Source: Candidatus Nanohaloarchaea archaeon
Lineage (GTDB): Archaea > Nanohalarchaeota > Nanosalinia > Nanosalinales > Nanosalinaceae
DNA: 64,000 nt
Assembly (NCBI GenBank): GCA_014297435.1
Contig: JACOQA010000004.1
Location: 62,001-126,000, forward strand
Reading direction: 5' to 3'
The notes beneath the pieces were generated by a model. That model made no database searches. It saw only the letters and a program-made list of their open reading frames with translations, and was not told the DNA's origin. Of the stretch, positions 44,102 to 51,250 are shown in pieces. Both the position numbers and the translations under genes were made by a program. How positions within the stretch are numbered: the first letter of the stretch is position 1; every line of letters starts with the position of its first letter.

Positions 44102-46813
44102 ATGAAGTATTCAAAACTAGTTGAAAAATACAAGCAGCTTGAGGAAACACAGTCCACACTCGACAAAACAGATATTCTAGCAGAACTCTATTCCGAGAAC
44201 CCGGAAAACCTGGAATCTTTGGTGCTTCTATCTATGGGAAGACCTTTTCCTGACTGGAAGGACCTAGATCTCGGTATCTCAAGCAAGACCATGGTAGATA
44301 TAATTAAAGAGGCGACAGGAAGATCGGAGGATGAGATAGAAAGTGTCTGGAAAGAAAAAGGCGATCTTGGAGTTGCCGCTGAAAAAATGGTGGAGAAAAA
44401 AACCCAGCGGCGTCTGATGACCAAAGAATTAACGGTTGAACGCGTGATGGATAAACTGGAGAAAGTGGCAACAATGGGCGAAGGTGGAGGCGAAACGGGC
44501 AGCGTTTCGATGGCTACGAAGAAGAAAGAAGTAGCAGATCTAGTTTCATCCGCAGAACCTGAAGAGGCTAAATGGGTGACCAGAATATTCCTTCAGAACC
44601 TCCGGCTTGGAGTAGCAGAAGGACTTGTTCGAGACGCATTAGCTGAAGCATTTTTCGATGGCAAAAACACCGATATAATCCAGCACGCATACGACCTGAC
44701 CAACGACTTCACCGAGGTAGCGAAAGCCTGCACTGAAGGGGTCGAAGCGCTCGAAGAACTGGAGATAGAGGTCTTCAGACCTATCAACTCGATGCTGGCG
44801 AAGAAAGTTGATACTATCGAAGAAGGTTTCGAATCTGTAGGCGAACCTGCCGCAATCGACTACAAATACGATGGCATGAGATGTATCTCAGGTTATACTC
44901 CGATATACGTAAAGGATAAAGGGATCGTGTCTGTACGCGATGTCAAGAAAGGCGATAAGGTTTTAACACATAAAGGGCGGTTTAAGAAGGTTGAAGCAAA
45001 AAGCAAACGTCAAATAGACAGTGACGAAGATGTTTTCCGATTCTCAAGTTATCTCGGCAACGACTTCAAAATCACGGAAGGTCACGAAATTCTAACAGAT
45101 GAAGGCTGGATAAACGTTGAAGACCTGGAAAATGAGAGACTTGTTTTTCCCATACCCGACATAGAAGTTGATACCGACAAGCCTTCAGATCTCAACTTGA
45201 AAAGAAATGGCGGCTACAAAAAGAAGATAGAATTGACGCCCGAAGTATGGAAAATAATAGGTTTCTGGGTCGGAGATGGATATTCAAACAAAGCAAACGG
45301 AAACCAAAGAATAGGCCTAGTATTCAACGAAGAGGAAAAGGAACGATTCCAAGAATATCGGGAATTAGTGAAAAATAATCTTAAAATTCCCGAGAACGAA
45401 CTCAGAACACATTCTCACAACGACGGCAAGACCCTCTACTGGACTGACCCGCCTTTCCTAAGGTGGATGTCAAAGAACTTTAGAAAACAAGATCAGAGCG
45501 GCTGGAAAGATAAACGGGCGCCCGAATGGTTCTGGAAGCTCACAGAAGAAGAATTCAGAAGTTTCTTAGACGGTTGGATTGAAGCAGACGGCCAAAAAGA
45601 CGAGAAAGGAAAATGGAAGAACGTTACAACTAAAGAAAGATCTCTAGCAACAAAAGCCCAACTTATCGCTTCAAAACACGGCATAAAATCCGGTATTCGA
45701 AAACTAAGAATAGATGGAAGTACCTATTATCGCCTAGTTTTCACCGTATCAAACAAGCATGTGGAAATCGACGGAAATAAAATGAAATTGAGAATTCTAA
45801 AGAAAGAGAGACTTTCGCGTAACTCCCCTAAAGAAGTAGATCCTCGACAGAAAGTATATAATCTTCAGGTAACCGACGATGAAAGTTACTGCACCACCAC
45901 TGTTGCACTACATAACTGTCAGATACATAAGAAAAAGGATGAAGTGAAGCTATTCACTAGAAGGCTTGAGGATGTCACTAAACAGTTCCCGGATGTTGTA
46001 GAGGCGGTTAAGAACAATATTGATGCCGAAAAATGTATTATAGATACCGAGATCTTGGCCTACGATCCTGATACAGGTTCTACGATCCCGTTCCAGAAGC
46101 TTTCGAAACGTATCAAGAGAAAATACGATATCCAGAAACTGAAAAAGGAGATACCTGTAGAGGTAAGACCTTTCGATGTTATCTACCTAGAAGGTTCGAT
46201 GCTTGAGGAGAACTATAGTGAGAGATGGTCGAAGCTCGGAGAAATTGTGGAAGAGGAGAAACAGGAGTTGAGACTGGTAGACCACTTTGAAACCTCTGAG
46301 GAAGAAAGAGTCCAGGAACTTCAACAGAAAGCTCTGTCTGAAGGTCATGAGGGTATAATGATGAAAGCTTTAGATGCCAGATACAAACCCGGTAACCGTG
46401 TCGGATACATGGTTAAGTTGAAGCCTGTCATGGAGACACTGGATCTTGCGATTATCGGTGCGAAGTGGGGCGAAGGTCGACGTAGCGGCTGGCTTTCCCG
46501 ATTGAAACTTGGTTGCTGGGACGATAAGTCAGGCGAATATAAGATGGTTGGACGTATGGCCACAGGTCTAACTGATGAGCAATTGGAAGAGATAACTGAG
46601 AAACTTGAACCTTTGATTGTAAGCGAGGATGGACGAGATGTTGACGTAAGACCTGAAGTTATCGTGGAGGCGGAGTACGAGGAGATACAGAAAAGTCCTA
46701 ACTATTCTTCAGGTTACGCCTTGAGATTTCCACGTATGAAGCAGTTCCGGGATGATAAGGAAAACGCCGACTCACGTGAAAAAGTGGTTAATCTGTACGA
46801 GGATCAAAATTAA
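44102..46813 (+). CDS. lig: ATP-dependent DNA ligase containing an intein
   Basis: 903 residues including a 345-residue intein, leaving a 558-residue ligase, normal for archaea. N-terminal helical DNA-binding domain (about 1-210); motif I 'KYDGMR' at residues 255-260 with catalytic Lys255; after the intein come 'DTEILAYDPDTG' (motif III), 'EGIMMKALDARYKPGNR' (motif IV) and 'LKLKPVMETLDLAIIGAKWGEG' (motif V). It seals nicks in replication and repair. The ATG is probably leaderless. Confidence 0.96.
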   Translation: MKYSKLVEKYKQLEETQSTLDKTDILAELYSENPENLESLVLLSMGRPFPDWKDLDLGISSKTMVDIIKEATGRSEDEIESVWKEKGDLGVAAEKMVEKKTQRRLMTKELTVERVMDKLEKVATMGEGGGETGSVSMATKKKEVADLVSSAEPEEAKWVTRIFLQNLRLGVAEGLVRDALAEAFFDGKNTDIIQHAYDLTNDFTEVAKACTEGVEALEELEIEVFRPINSMLAKKVDTIEEGFESVGEPAAIDYKYDGMRCISGYTPIYVKDKGIVSVRDVKKGDKVLTHKGRFKKVEAKSKRQIDSDEDVFRFSSYLGNDFKITEGHEILTDEGWINVEDLENERLVFPIPDIEVDTDKPSDLNLKRNGGYKKKIELTPEVWKIIGFWVGDGYSNKANGNQRIGLVFNEEEKERFQEYRELVKNNLKIPENELRTHSHNDGKTLYWTDPPFLRWMSKNFRKQDQSGWKDKRAPEWFWKLTEEEFRSFLDGWIEADGQKDEKGKWKNVTTKERSLATKAQLIASKHGIKSGIRKLRIDGSTYYRLVFTVSNKHVEIDGNKMKLRILKKERLSRNSPKEVDPRQKVYNLQVTDDESYCTTTVALHNCQIHKKKDEVKLFTRRLEDVTKQFPDVVEAVKNNIDAEKCIIDTEILAYDPDTGSTIPFQKLSKRIKRKYDIQKLKKEIPVEVRPFDVIYLEGSMLEENYSERWSKLGEIVEEEKQELRLVDHFETSEEERVQELQQKALSEGHEGIMMKALDARYKPGNRVGYMVKLKPVMETLDLAIIGAKWGEGRRSGWLSRLKLGCWDDKSGEYKMVGRMATGLTDEQLEEITEKLEPLIVSEDGRDVDVRPEVIVEAEYEEIQKSPNYSSGYALRFPRMKQFRDDKENADSREKVVNLYEDQN
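44882..45916 (+). other. LAGLIDADG intein in the DNA ligase motif I
   Basis: Residues 261-605 of the ligase frame. It begins with Cys1 (CISGYTPIYV, block A), has 'FKITEGHEILTDEGW' (block B with the conserved His), LAGLIDADG motifs 'IIGFWVGDGYS' and 'FLDGWIEADGQ' for the DOD homing endonuclease, 'QKVYNLQVTDDESYCT' (block F), and ends 'ALHN' (block G) before the +1 Cys. Both endonuclease motifs keep their acidic residues, so it may still home. Insertion is directly after the KYDGMR nucleotidyl-transfer motif. Confidence 0.93.
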
Positions 46814-46836
46814 AGAAAAAAGGTAGAAATGGGTTT

Positions 46837-47202
46837 TTAGTCGTGTTTCTGTGCTTTGTGAATGCTTAGTCCTCTCGAAGTGTCGAAAGTTCTTCCACAT
46901 TCTTCACAGGTATGTCCTTCCTGTTCTACAGCTTCCTTGACCTGTTCCTGCGTCTGTTCAACTGAGGAACTTGTGTCTTCTTCGGTCTGGAACTGCTGCT
47001 GGAGACCTTCTCTGCTGTCCTTCTCTTTCCTCATCTTCCACTCATCGCTTTCAAGCCAGACTACAAACGCTCCTACAAGTACTAGAAGCGGTCCAATTCC
47101 TGCCTGGACTAGATTTACGAGTTGTTCGAAGTAGGTTACTGAGGAGAAGACTCCTACGATAACCATTACGGCTCCAATCAGAATCTTTAATGCCGGATTC
47201 AT
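46837..47202 (-). CDS. membrane protein with C-terminal C2H2 zinc finger
   Basis: I start at 47200-47202 (MNPALKILIGAVMVI), with GTGAT upstream. The 121-residue protein has two membrane segments (about 4-22 and 32-50), a charged linker, and one C2H2 finger: 'CEECGRTFDTSRGLSIHKAQKH' spaced C-x2-C-x12-H-x4-H. A membrane-tethered finger could bind nucleic acid or protein at the envelope. Haloarchaea have related proteins. Function not known. Confidence 0.8.
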   Translation of the reverse strand: MNPALKILIGAVMVIVGVFSSVTYFEQLVNLVQAGIGPLLVLVGAFVVWLESDEWKMRKEKDSREGLQQQFQTEEDTSSSVEQTQEQVKEAVEQEGHTCEECGRTFDTSRGLSIHKAQKHD

Positions 47203-47264
47203 AGTATCACAGAGGAATAATAACACATCGATGTTTTATGTGTTTCGGCTCCCCAGTACTCAAT

Positions 47265-47813
47265 ATGCTCCGGAAAACAATCACTCTTGTCACAAGTAAC
47301 GAGGACAAGCTTGAATCCTTCAGGAATGCCTCTAAAAATACCGAGATAAATTTTGAGAGAAAAAATATCGACTACCCGGAAGACCATGACTCGAATTCAA
47401 CGTCAGAGATAGCAGAGAAAGGCGCAAACCACTGCTTCGAAAAACTTGGGGAACCCGTAATAGTGACGGATATAGGCTTATTTATCGACTCGCTGAACGG
47501 TTTCCCGGGCGTCAACACAAGTTTTGTCCTTGATACAATCGGAAATCAGGGGCTCCTCAAACTTCTTGAAAACGAGGAAAACAGGAACGCAGAGGTCAAA
47601 CTATCCATAGGATACTGCGACAAAGAGAGGAACTTTTCAGTAACAGCCTCAACCAAAGGAACGATCACGGAGAAACAGAGAGGTGAAGGATTTGGTTTCG
47701 ATCCAGTATTCAGACCAAAAGGTTTCGATAAGACGTTCGGAGAGGATCCTAAGATGCGGGACAGAGAGTCTCCGAGAAAGGATGCGATAGAAAAGTTTCT
47801 GAAAAAACTTTAG
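47265..47813 (+). CDS. HAM1/RdgB-type nucleoside triphosphate pyrophosphatase
   Basis: I start at the ATG at 47265 (MLRKTITLVTSNEDKLES), about 27 bp after TGTTTTATG. The 182 residues show the ITPase pattern: 'LVTSNEDKLESF', 'VIVTDIGLFIDSLNGFPGVNTSF', 'GEGFGFDPVF' and 'DRESPRKDAIEKF'. It removes ITP and XTP from the nucleotide pool. It is divergent from the zinc-finger gene and lies upstream of L15e. Confidence 0.88.
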   Translation: MLRKTITLVTSNEDKLESFRNASKNTEINFERKNIDYPEDHDSNSTSEIAEKGANHCFEKLGEPVIVTDIGLFIDSLNGFPGVNTSFVLDTIGNQGLLKLLENEENRNAEVKLSIGYCDKERNFSVTASTKGTITEKQRGEGFGFDPVFRPKGFDKTFGEDPKMRDRESPRKDAIEKFLKKL

Positions 47814-47820
47814 ATTGCTT

Positions 47821-47867
47821 GTATGGAACCATTTTCGGAAGGTTTCTGAAGGGAGGTAGTTCCATAC
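47821..47867 (+). ncRNA. extended stem-loop between the ITPase and L15e genes
   Basis: GTATGGAAC (47821-47829) pairs perfectly with GTTCCATAC (47859-47867), and an upper stem TTTTCGG / CTGAAGG (two G-U pairs) closes a 7-nt loop, with a small asymmetric internal loop between. It starts 7 bp after the ITPase stop and ends before the L15e TATA (GTTTATAATA, about 47899-47908). It may be a 3' UTR structure or a small RNA; the class is not determined. Confidence 0.45.
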
Positions 47868-47944
47868 ATAGGCTTCACTAGCAGGTGCAAGCGCCACCGT
47901 TTATAATATTTTGCTTCTTCATAAAGACTACGAGGTTATCAAAA

Positions 47945-48520
47945 GTGGGATACTACGAGTACGCTAAGGACCAGTACGAGCAGCCTAAGGAGAATCTTGA
48001 TGAACTCTGGCAGCAGCGTCTGGTCGAATGGAGGCAGCAAGACTCAATCATAAGTGTCGAAAACCCGACGAGACTTCCAAAAGCAAGAGAACTCGGCTAC
48101 AAAGCAAAGAAAGGTTTCAACACCGCCCGAGTAAAAGTAAAGAAGGGGGCTACAAAGAGGAAAAGACCTGCAGGCGGAAGAAGCCCAAGAAGATCCGGTC
48201 AGAGCCGTTACAGCTCCAAAAAATCGAAGCAGGTAATTGCAGAGCAGAGGGCTGCTAAGAAGTTCTCCAACCTTGAAGTACTCAACTCCTATTGGGTATG
48301 TGAGGACGGAAACTACAAATGGTATGAGATCATCATGGTCGACCCTGAAAGACCTGAGATCCAGAACGATGACGACATCAACTGGATCTGCGATCAGGAA
48401 AACAGAGCTGAGAGAGGCGTAACACCAGCAGCCAAGAAGTCCAGAGGACTTCAGAACAAAGGGACCGGCGCAGAGAAGGTAAGACCTTCGATCTCCAGCA
48501 ACAAGGACAAAGGGAAATAA
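47945..48520 (+). CDS. rpl15e: ribosomal protein L15e
   Basis: I start at the GTG at 47945 (read MGYYEYAKDQYEQPK), with a GAGGTTATC ribosome site about 9 bp upstream; the longer frame has a hydrophobic extension foreign to the family. The 191 residues have 'RLVEWRQQDSIISVENPTRLPKARELGYKAK', 'RRSGQSRYSSKKSKQVIAEQRAAKKFSNLEVLNSYWV', all L15e hallmarks (shown in part). Basic, unlike its acidic neighbours, as expected for an rRNA binder. Confidence 0.96.
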   Translation: MGYYEYAKDQYEQPKENLDELWQQRLVEWRQQDSIISVENPTRLPKARELGYKAKKGFNTARVKVKKGATKRKRPAGGRSPRRSGQSRYSSKKSKQVIAEQRAAKKFSNLEVLNSYWVCEDGNYKWYEIIMVDPERPEIQNDDDINWICDQENRAERGVTPAAKKSRGLQNKGTGAEKVRPSISSNKDKGK

Positions 48521-48574
48521 ATTCTCCTCCTTCTTTCTTAAAACGTTAAATTCTTCCTTCAAGATCTTTCTTAT

Positions 48575-49192
48575 ATGACAAACTACTACGAAACCTGTTT
48601 GAGAGAAACTTCAGACGAGATTAAGCAGAAGACCTCAGATTTAGGCTGGGAGTCAACTAACTGCGACTACGAAACAGTTTTTCTTGAAGCCGAGAATTGG
48701 GGAGAACTGAAACGAAAAATTGACCGGAACCGTGGAGACGCCGACATACTAGTGTTCAAGGGCGGCGACGAACAGCTTAACCGTAAAGCCGCTGAGTCCT
48801 CGAGAATTGACGTTCTACTTCATCCCGAAAAAGGCAGAAAGGATTCAGGTATCGATCATGTAGTGGCTGAGAAAGCTGCAGATAATCATGTAGCTATAGG
48901 ATTTGATCTAAAGCAGTTACTGGAGAAGGAAGGAAAGCACCGTTCTTTTGTTTTGAAGCACTGGCGCAGGAACCTGAAGCTGTGCGAAAAATACGGAACA
49001 CCTTATGTAATTACATCTGGAGCCAGCGAAAAACTGGATTTGAGAGCTCCAAGAGATCTTAAAGCTATAATAGACTCTCTGGGTTTCGAAGGACGTAAGT
49101 CAGTATCTGATTATCCTAAGAGAATACTTGAAAGATCCGAGAATGTTGAAAGTCAGGTTCGGTCTGGAGTAGAGGAGGTCGATAGAGAATGA
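48575..49192 (+). CDS. rnp3: RNase P protein component 3 (Rpp30)
   Basis: 205 residues forming the PHP-like TIM barrel of Rpp30: 'RIDVLLHPEKGRKDSGIDHVVAEKAADNHVAIGFDLKQLL' and 'YGTPYVITSGASEKLDLRAPRDLKAIIDSLGF' are typical (quoted in part). It pairs with Pop5 to activate the catalytic RNA in tRNA 5' processing. The stop overlaps the Pop5 start in ATGA. Gene order L15e-Rpp30-Pop5 is conserved in Euryarchaeota. The RNase P RNA gene is not in the window. Confidence 0.92.
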   Translation: MTNYYETCLRETSDEIKQKTSDLGWESTNCDYETVFLEAENWGELKRKIDRNRGDADILVFKGGDEQLNRKAAESSRIDVLLHPEKGRKDSGIDHVVAEKAADNHVAIGFDLKQLLEKEGKHRSFVLKHWRRNLKLCEKYGTPYVITSGASEKLDLRAPRDLKAIIDSLGFEGRKSVSDYPKRILERSENVESQVRSGVEEVDRE

Positions 49193-49521
49193 AAAGGCTT
49201 CCTCCTTCGATTAGACAAAAAAAGAGGTATGTAAGATTCAATATTCACTCAGAATCAAATTTTGATCTTGGAGAGGTTGTAGATTGTTTCTGGGACGCTG
49301 TTATTGATTTTTCTGGAGTTCAGGGAAGTTCAAAGATCGATCCATGGATTATAGGAAATACTTTTGACGAGACAAAGCAGGAGGGAGTAGTTAAAGTTCG
49401 AAGATCTGAGGTAGAGAGTTTTAGAGCCGCAATTACACTTGTTGAAAATATAGGCGGAGAAGATGCTTTTGTAGAGGTGATTCAGGTTTCAGGCTCGCTT
49501 GATAAGGTTAAACGTAGTTGA
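49189..49521 (+). CDS. rnp2: RNase P protein component 2 (Pop5)
   Basis: 110 residues. 'LPPSIRQKKRYVRFNIHSE' is the characteristic Pop5 start and the ferredoxin-like fold follows, with 'GVVKVRRSEVESFRAAITLVENIGGEDAFVEVIQVSG' (quoted in part). It is coupled to Rpp30 in ATGA. Its 3' end overlaps a convergent 60-residue membrane gene by 14 bp. Confidence 0.93.
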   Translation: MKRLPPSIRQKKRYVRFNIHSESNFDLGEVVDCFWDAVIDFSGVQGSSKIDPWIIGNTFDETKQEGVVKVRRSEVESFRAAITLVENIGGEDAFVEVIQVSGSLDKVKRS

Positions 49522-49690
49522 GGATGTTGAATTTCTCTGTTATGAAGTCGATTATGCTTCCGATATCAGGAAGTTGAGGTCTGTAGAGTCCAGGAGGGTC
49601 CTGTGCGTAGACGAATACGAAGAGTACTACTACGACCAATAGAATGAAGAAGCTCAACAGAACTAAGTTTTTTCTCTGTGAGGGATTCAT
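49508..49690 (-). CDS. 60-residue single-TM protein
   Basis: Basic start (MNPSQRKNLV), one strong membrane helix (about 10-28), then an extracytoplasmic Pro-rich tail ending 'FNILNYV'. The minus strand GTATAAAAA about 28-30 bp before the ATG supports expression. It could be a Sec-like or signal-anchor accessory. Family not recognised. Confidence 0.6.
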   Translation of the reverse strand: MNPSQRKNLVLLSFFILLVVVVLFVFVYAQDPPGLYRPQLPDIGSIIDFITEKFNILNYV

Positions 49691-49811
49691 CCGGACATTT
49701 TAAGATGTAATATCTATTTTTATACAAGTTCTGTAGGACTTGTTTCCAACTGTTTCAACACTACGGCATCCCACCTTTTAAAAGAGTTTATTTTAAATAC
49801 AGATATACTTC

Positions 49812-49846
49812 ATTTAAAAAGGCGTTATCGGTTTTCTCAGAACGCC
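49812..49846 (+). promoter_or_regulatory. tbp promoter with inverted repeat overlapping the start site
   Basis: The TATA box ATTTAAAAA (49812-49820) is followed immediately by GGCGTT (49821-49826) and its mirror AACGCC (49841-49846), which ends where transcription should start (near 49843). The position between TATA and start site is classic for an archaeal repressor, possibly autoregulating tbp. Confidence 0.5.
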
Positions 49847-49866
49847 ACCCCGAGGTGAACCAAACA

Positions 49867-50430
49867 ATGAGCGAAGAAGGTTTTGACGAGGACGACGGAA
49901 TAAAAATCGAGAACGTAGTTGCTTCCACCACACTAGACAGGAGGATGCCCCTCGACAGGATAGCGATCTACCTAGAAAACACCGAATACGAACCAGAACA
50001 GTTCCCAGGACTAGTATACAGACTGGAAGAACCAAAGGCCGCAGCACTACTGTTCGGATCAGGCAAAGTTGTATGTACAGGAACACAGAGCCCGGACATG
50101 GCAAAAGAAGCCGTACACAAGATCATCGACGAACTAAGAGAAGCAGACGTCGAGATCGGAACAAAGCCAGAGATCACAGTACAGAACATGGTCGCATCAT
50201 CAGAACTCGACCACACACTCAACCTGAACAGGATTGCATTCGAACTAGTCGGTACAGAGTACGAACCAGAACAGTTCCCAGGACTAGTATACAGGATCGA
50301 AGAACCAAACGTAGTATTCCTACTCTTCTCATCAGGAAGAATCGTTTGTACAGGAGGAAGAACCTACGAAGATGTCCGCAACGGCATCAACAAGCTAAAA
50401 GAGAACCTCGAGGAGATCGGGGCTCTCTAA
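49867..50430 (+). CDS. tbp: TATA-binding protein
   Basis: I start at 49867 (MSEEGFDEDDGIKIEN), with GAGGTGA 8 bp upstream. The 187 residues form the two-fold saddle: 'IENVVASTTLDRRMPLDRIAIYL' and 'VQNMVASSELDHTLNLNRIAFEL' open each half, and 'YEPEQFPGLVYR' is present in both. It binds the TATA boxes noted across this window together with TFB. An acidic N-terminal tail fits halophilic TBPs. A 35-bp exact DNA repeat joins the halves. Confidence 0.97.
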   Translation: MSEEGFDEDDGIKIENVVASTTLDRRMPLDRIAIYLENTEYEPEQFPGLVYRLEEPKAAALLFGSGKVVCTGTQSPDMAKEAVHKIIDELREADVEIGTKPEITVQNMVASSELDHTLNLNRIAFELVGTEYEPEQFPGLVYRIEEPNVVFLLFSSGRIVCTGGRTYEDVRNGINKLKENLEEIGAL

Positions 50431-50448
50431 AAGCAATTCTCTTTATTC

Positions 50449-50895
50449 TTAATATTTCTCTAAAGCCTTCAAGGCAGCCCTTCTAGCATTCTCCGGAATA
50501 TCATCAAGCTCTTCAATCTCACTTTTAGAGAACCACTCAATATCCTCCTCACTGTACTCGTAGTCATTCACTCTTCCAGTTATCTTCCCCATGTACTGAA
50601 ACTCGAGATGCCAGTGACCATCTTTAATCCTGTGAAGGTTGACGTTGAAAGGTTCCGGAAGATCAGTAGAACCATCTCCGTACTCTTCTACAGAACCGAC
50701 AATACTAATTTCATGGCCAGTCTCCTCCAAAACTTCTCTTTTAGCAGTCTCCGTAGGAGTCTCGCCTTCCTCTACATGTCCGCCGGGCTGCAACCACATA
50801 TCTAGCTTCTTATGATTCAATAACAAGACTCTACCGTCCTTGACAATATAGGCGCCCGCCGTGAAATCTCTGTCAGCGTCTTTAGGAACCTTCAT
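50449..50895 (-). CDS. Nudix hydrolase
   Basis: I start at the ATG at 50893-50895 (MKVPKDADRDF); a TTG two codons earlier is the alternative. The 148 residues contain the Nudix box 'GGHVEEGETPTETAKREVLEETGHEI' (G-x5-E-x7-RE-x2-EE). The substrate is a nucleoside diphosphate derivative, not specified. Downstream of the carbinolamine dehydratase gene by 6 bp, so one operon. Confidence 0.9.
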   Translation of the reverse strand: MKVPKDADRDFTAGAYIVKDGRVLLLNHKKLDMWLQPGGHVEEGETPTETAKREVLEETGHEISIVGSVEEYGDGSTDLPEPFNVNLHRIKDGHWHLEFQYMGKITGRVNDYEYSEEDIEWFSKSEIEELDDIPENARRAALKALEKY

Positions 50896-50901
50896 ATCCA
50901 A

Positions 50902-51198
50902 TTACCAGTCAATACTCCGGACTTTTTCAGTAATCTCTTCCGCTAGCTCAATATCCTTTTCGGTTATTGCTTCCTCTTCATGGCTCCATAGATCGATCTC
51001 TACAGCTCCATACTCAACTTTAACTTCGGGATGGTGGAAGTGGGATTCTGCGAGTGTAAATACTGTGTTTGCGAAGAAAACAGATTTCTTGTAGTCATCG
51101 AACTCTATTCGGGTAGATAGTTTTCCGGCTTCGAGACCCCATATTTCTAGGTCTTCAAGCGCTTCTTTAAGTTCTTCATCTTCAAGTCGTTCGGCCAT
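50902..51198 (-). CDS. pterin-4a-carbinolamine dehydratase
   Basis: 98 residues with the PCD motif 'AESHFHHPEVKVEYGAVEIDLWSHEEE' (E-x3-HHP...Y...W), including the three active-site His/Trp positions. It recycles pterins, or in archaea may serve molybdopterin-related or unknown pterin chemistry. Starts 53 bp from the divergent MCM start. Confidence 0.92.
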   Translation of the reverse strand: MAERLEDEELKEALEDLEIWGLEAGKLSTRIEFDDYKKSVFFANTVFTLAESHFHHPEVKVEYGAVEIDLWSHEEEAITEKDIELAEEITEKVRSIDW

Positions 51199-51250
51199 AG
51201 CTTTTCTGGTGTAGTGAATCCTTTTCAGCTTTTCCGCCCCATATTACAAT

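Noticed and set aside
44102-46813. Ligase as two fused genes or a frameshifted gene
   Set aside because: The inserted 345 residues carry all intein blocks and LAGLIDADG motifs, with Cys1 and HN/Cys+1 junctions, so it is an intein.
47885-47944. Longer L15e with a hydrophobic N-terminus
   Set aside because: L15e proteins start MGxYxY; the GTG at 47945 has a ribosome site, and the extension covers the promoter.
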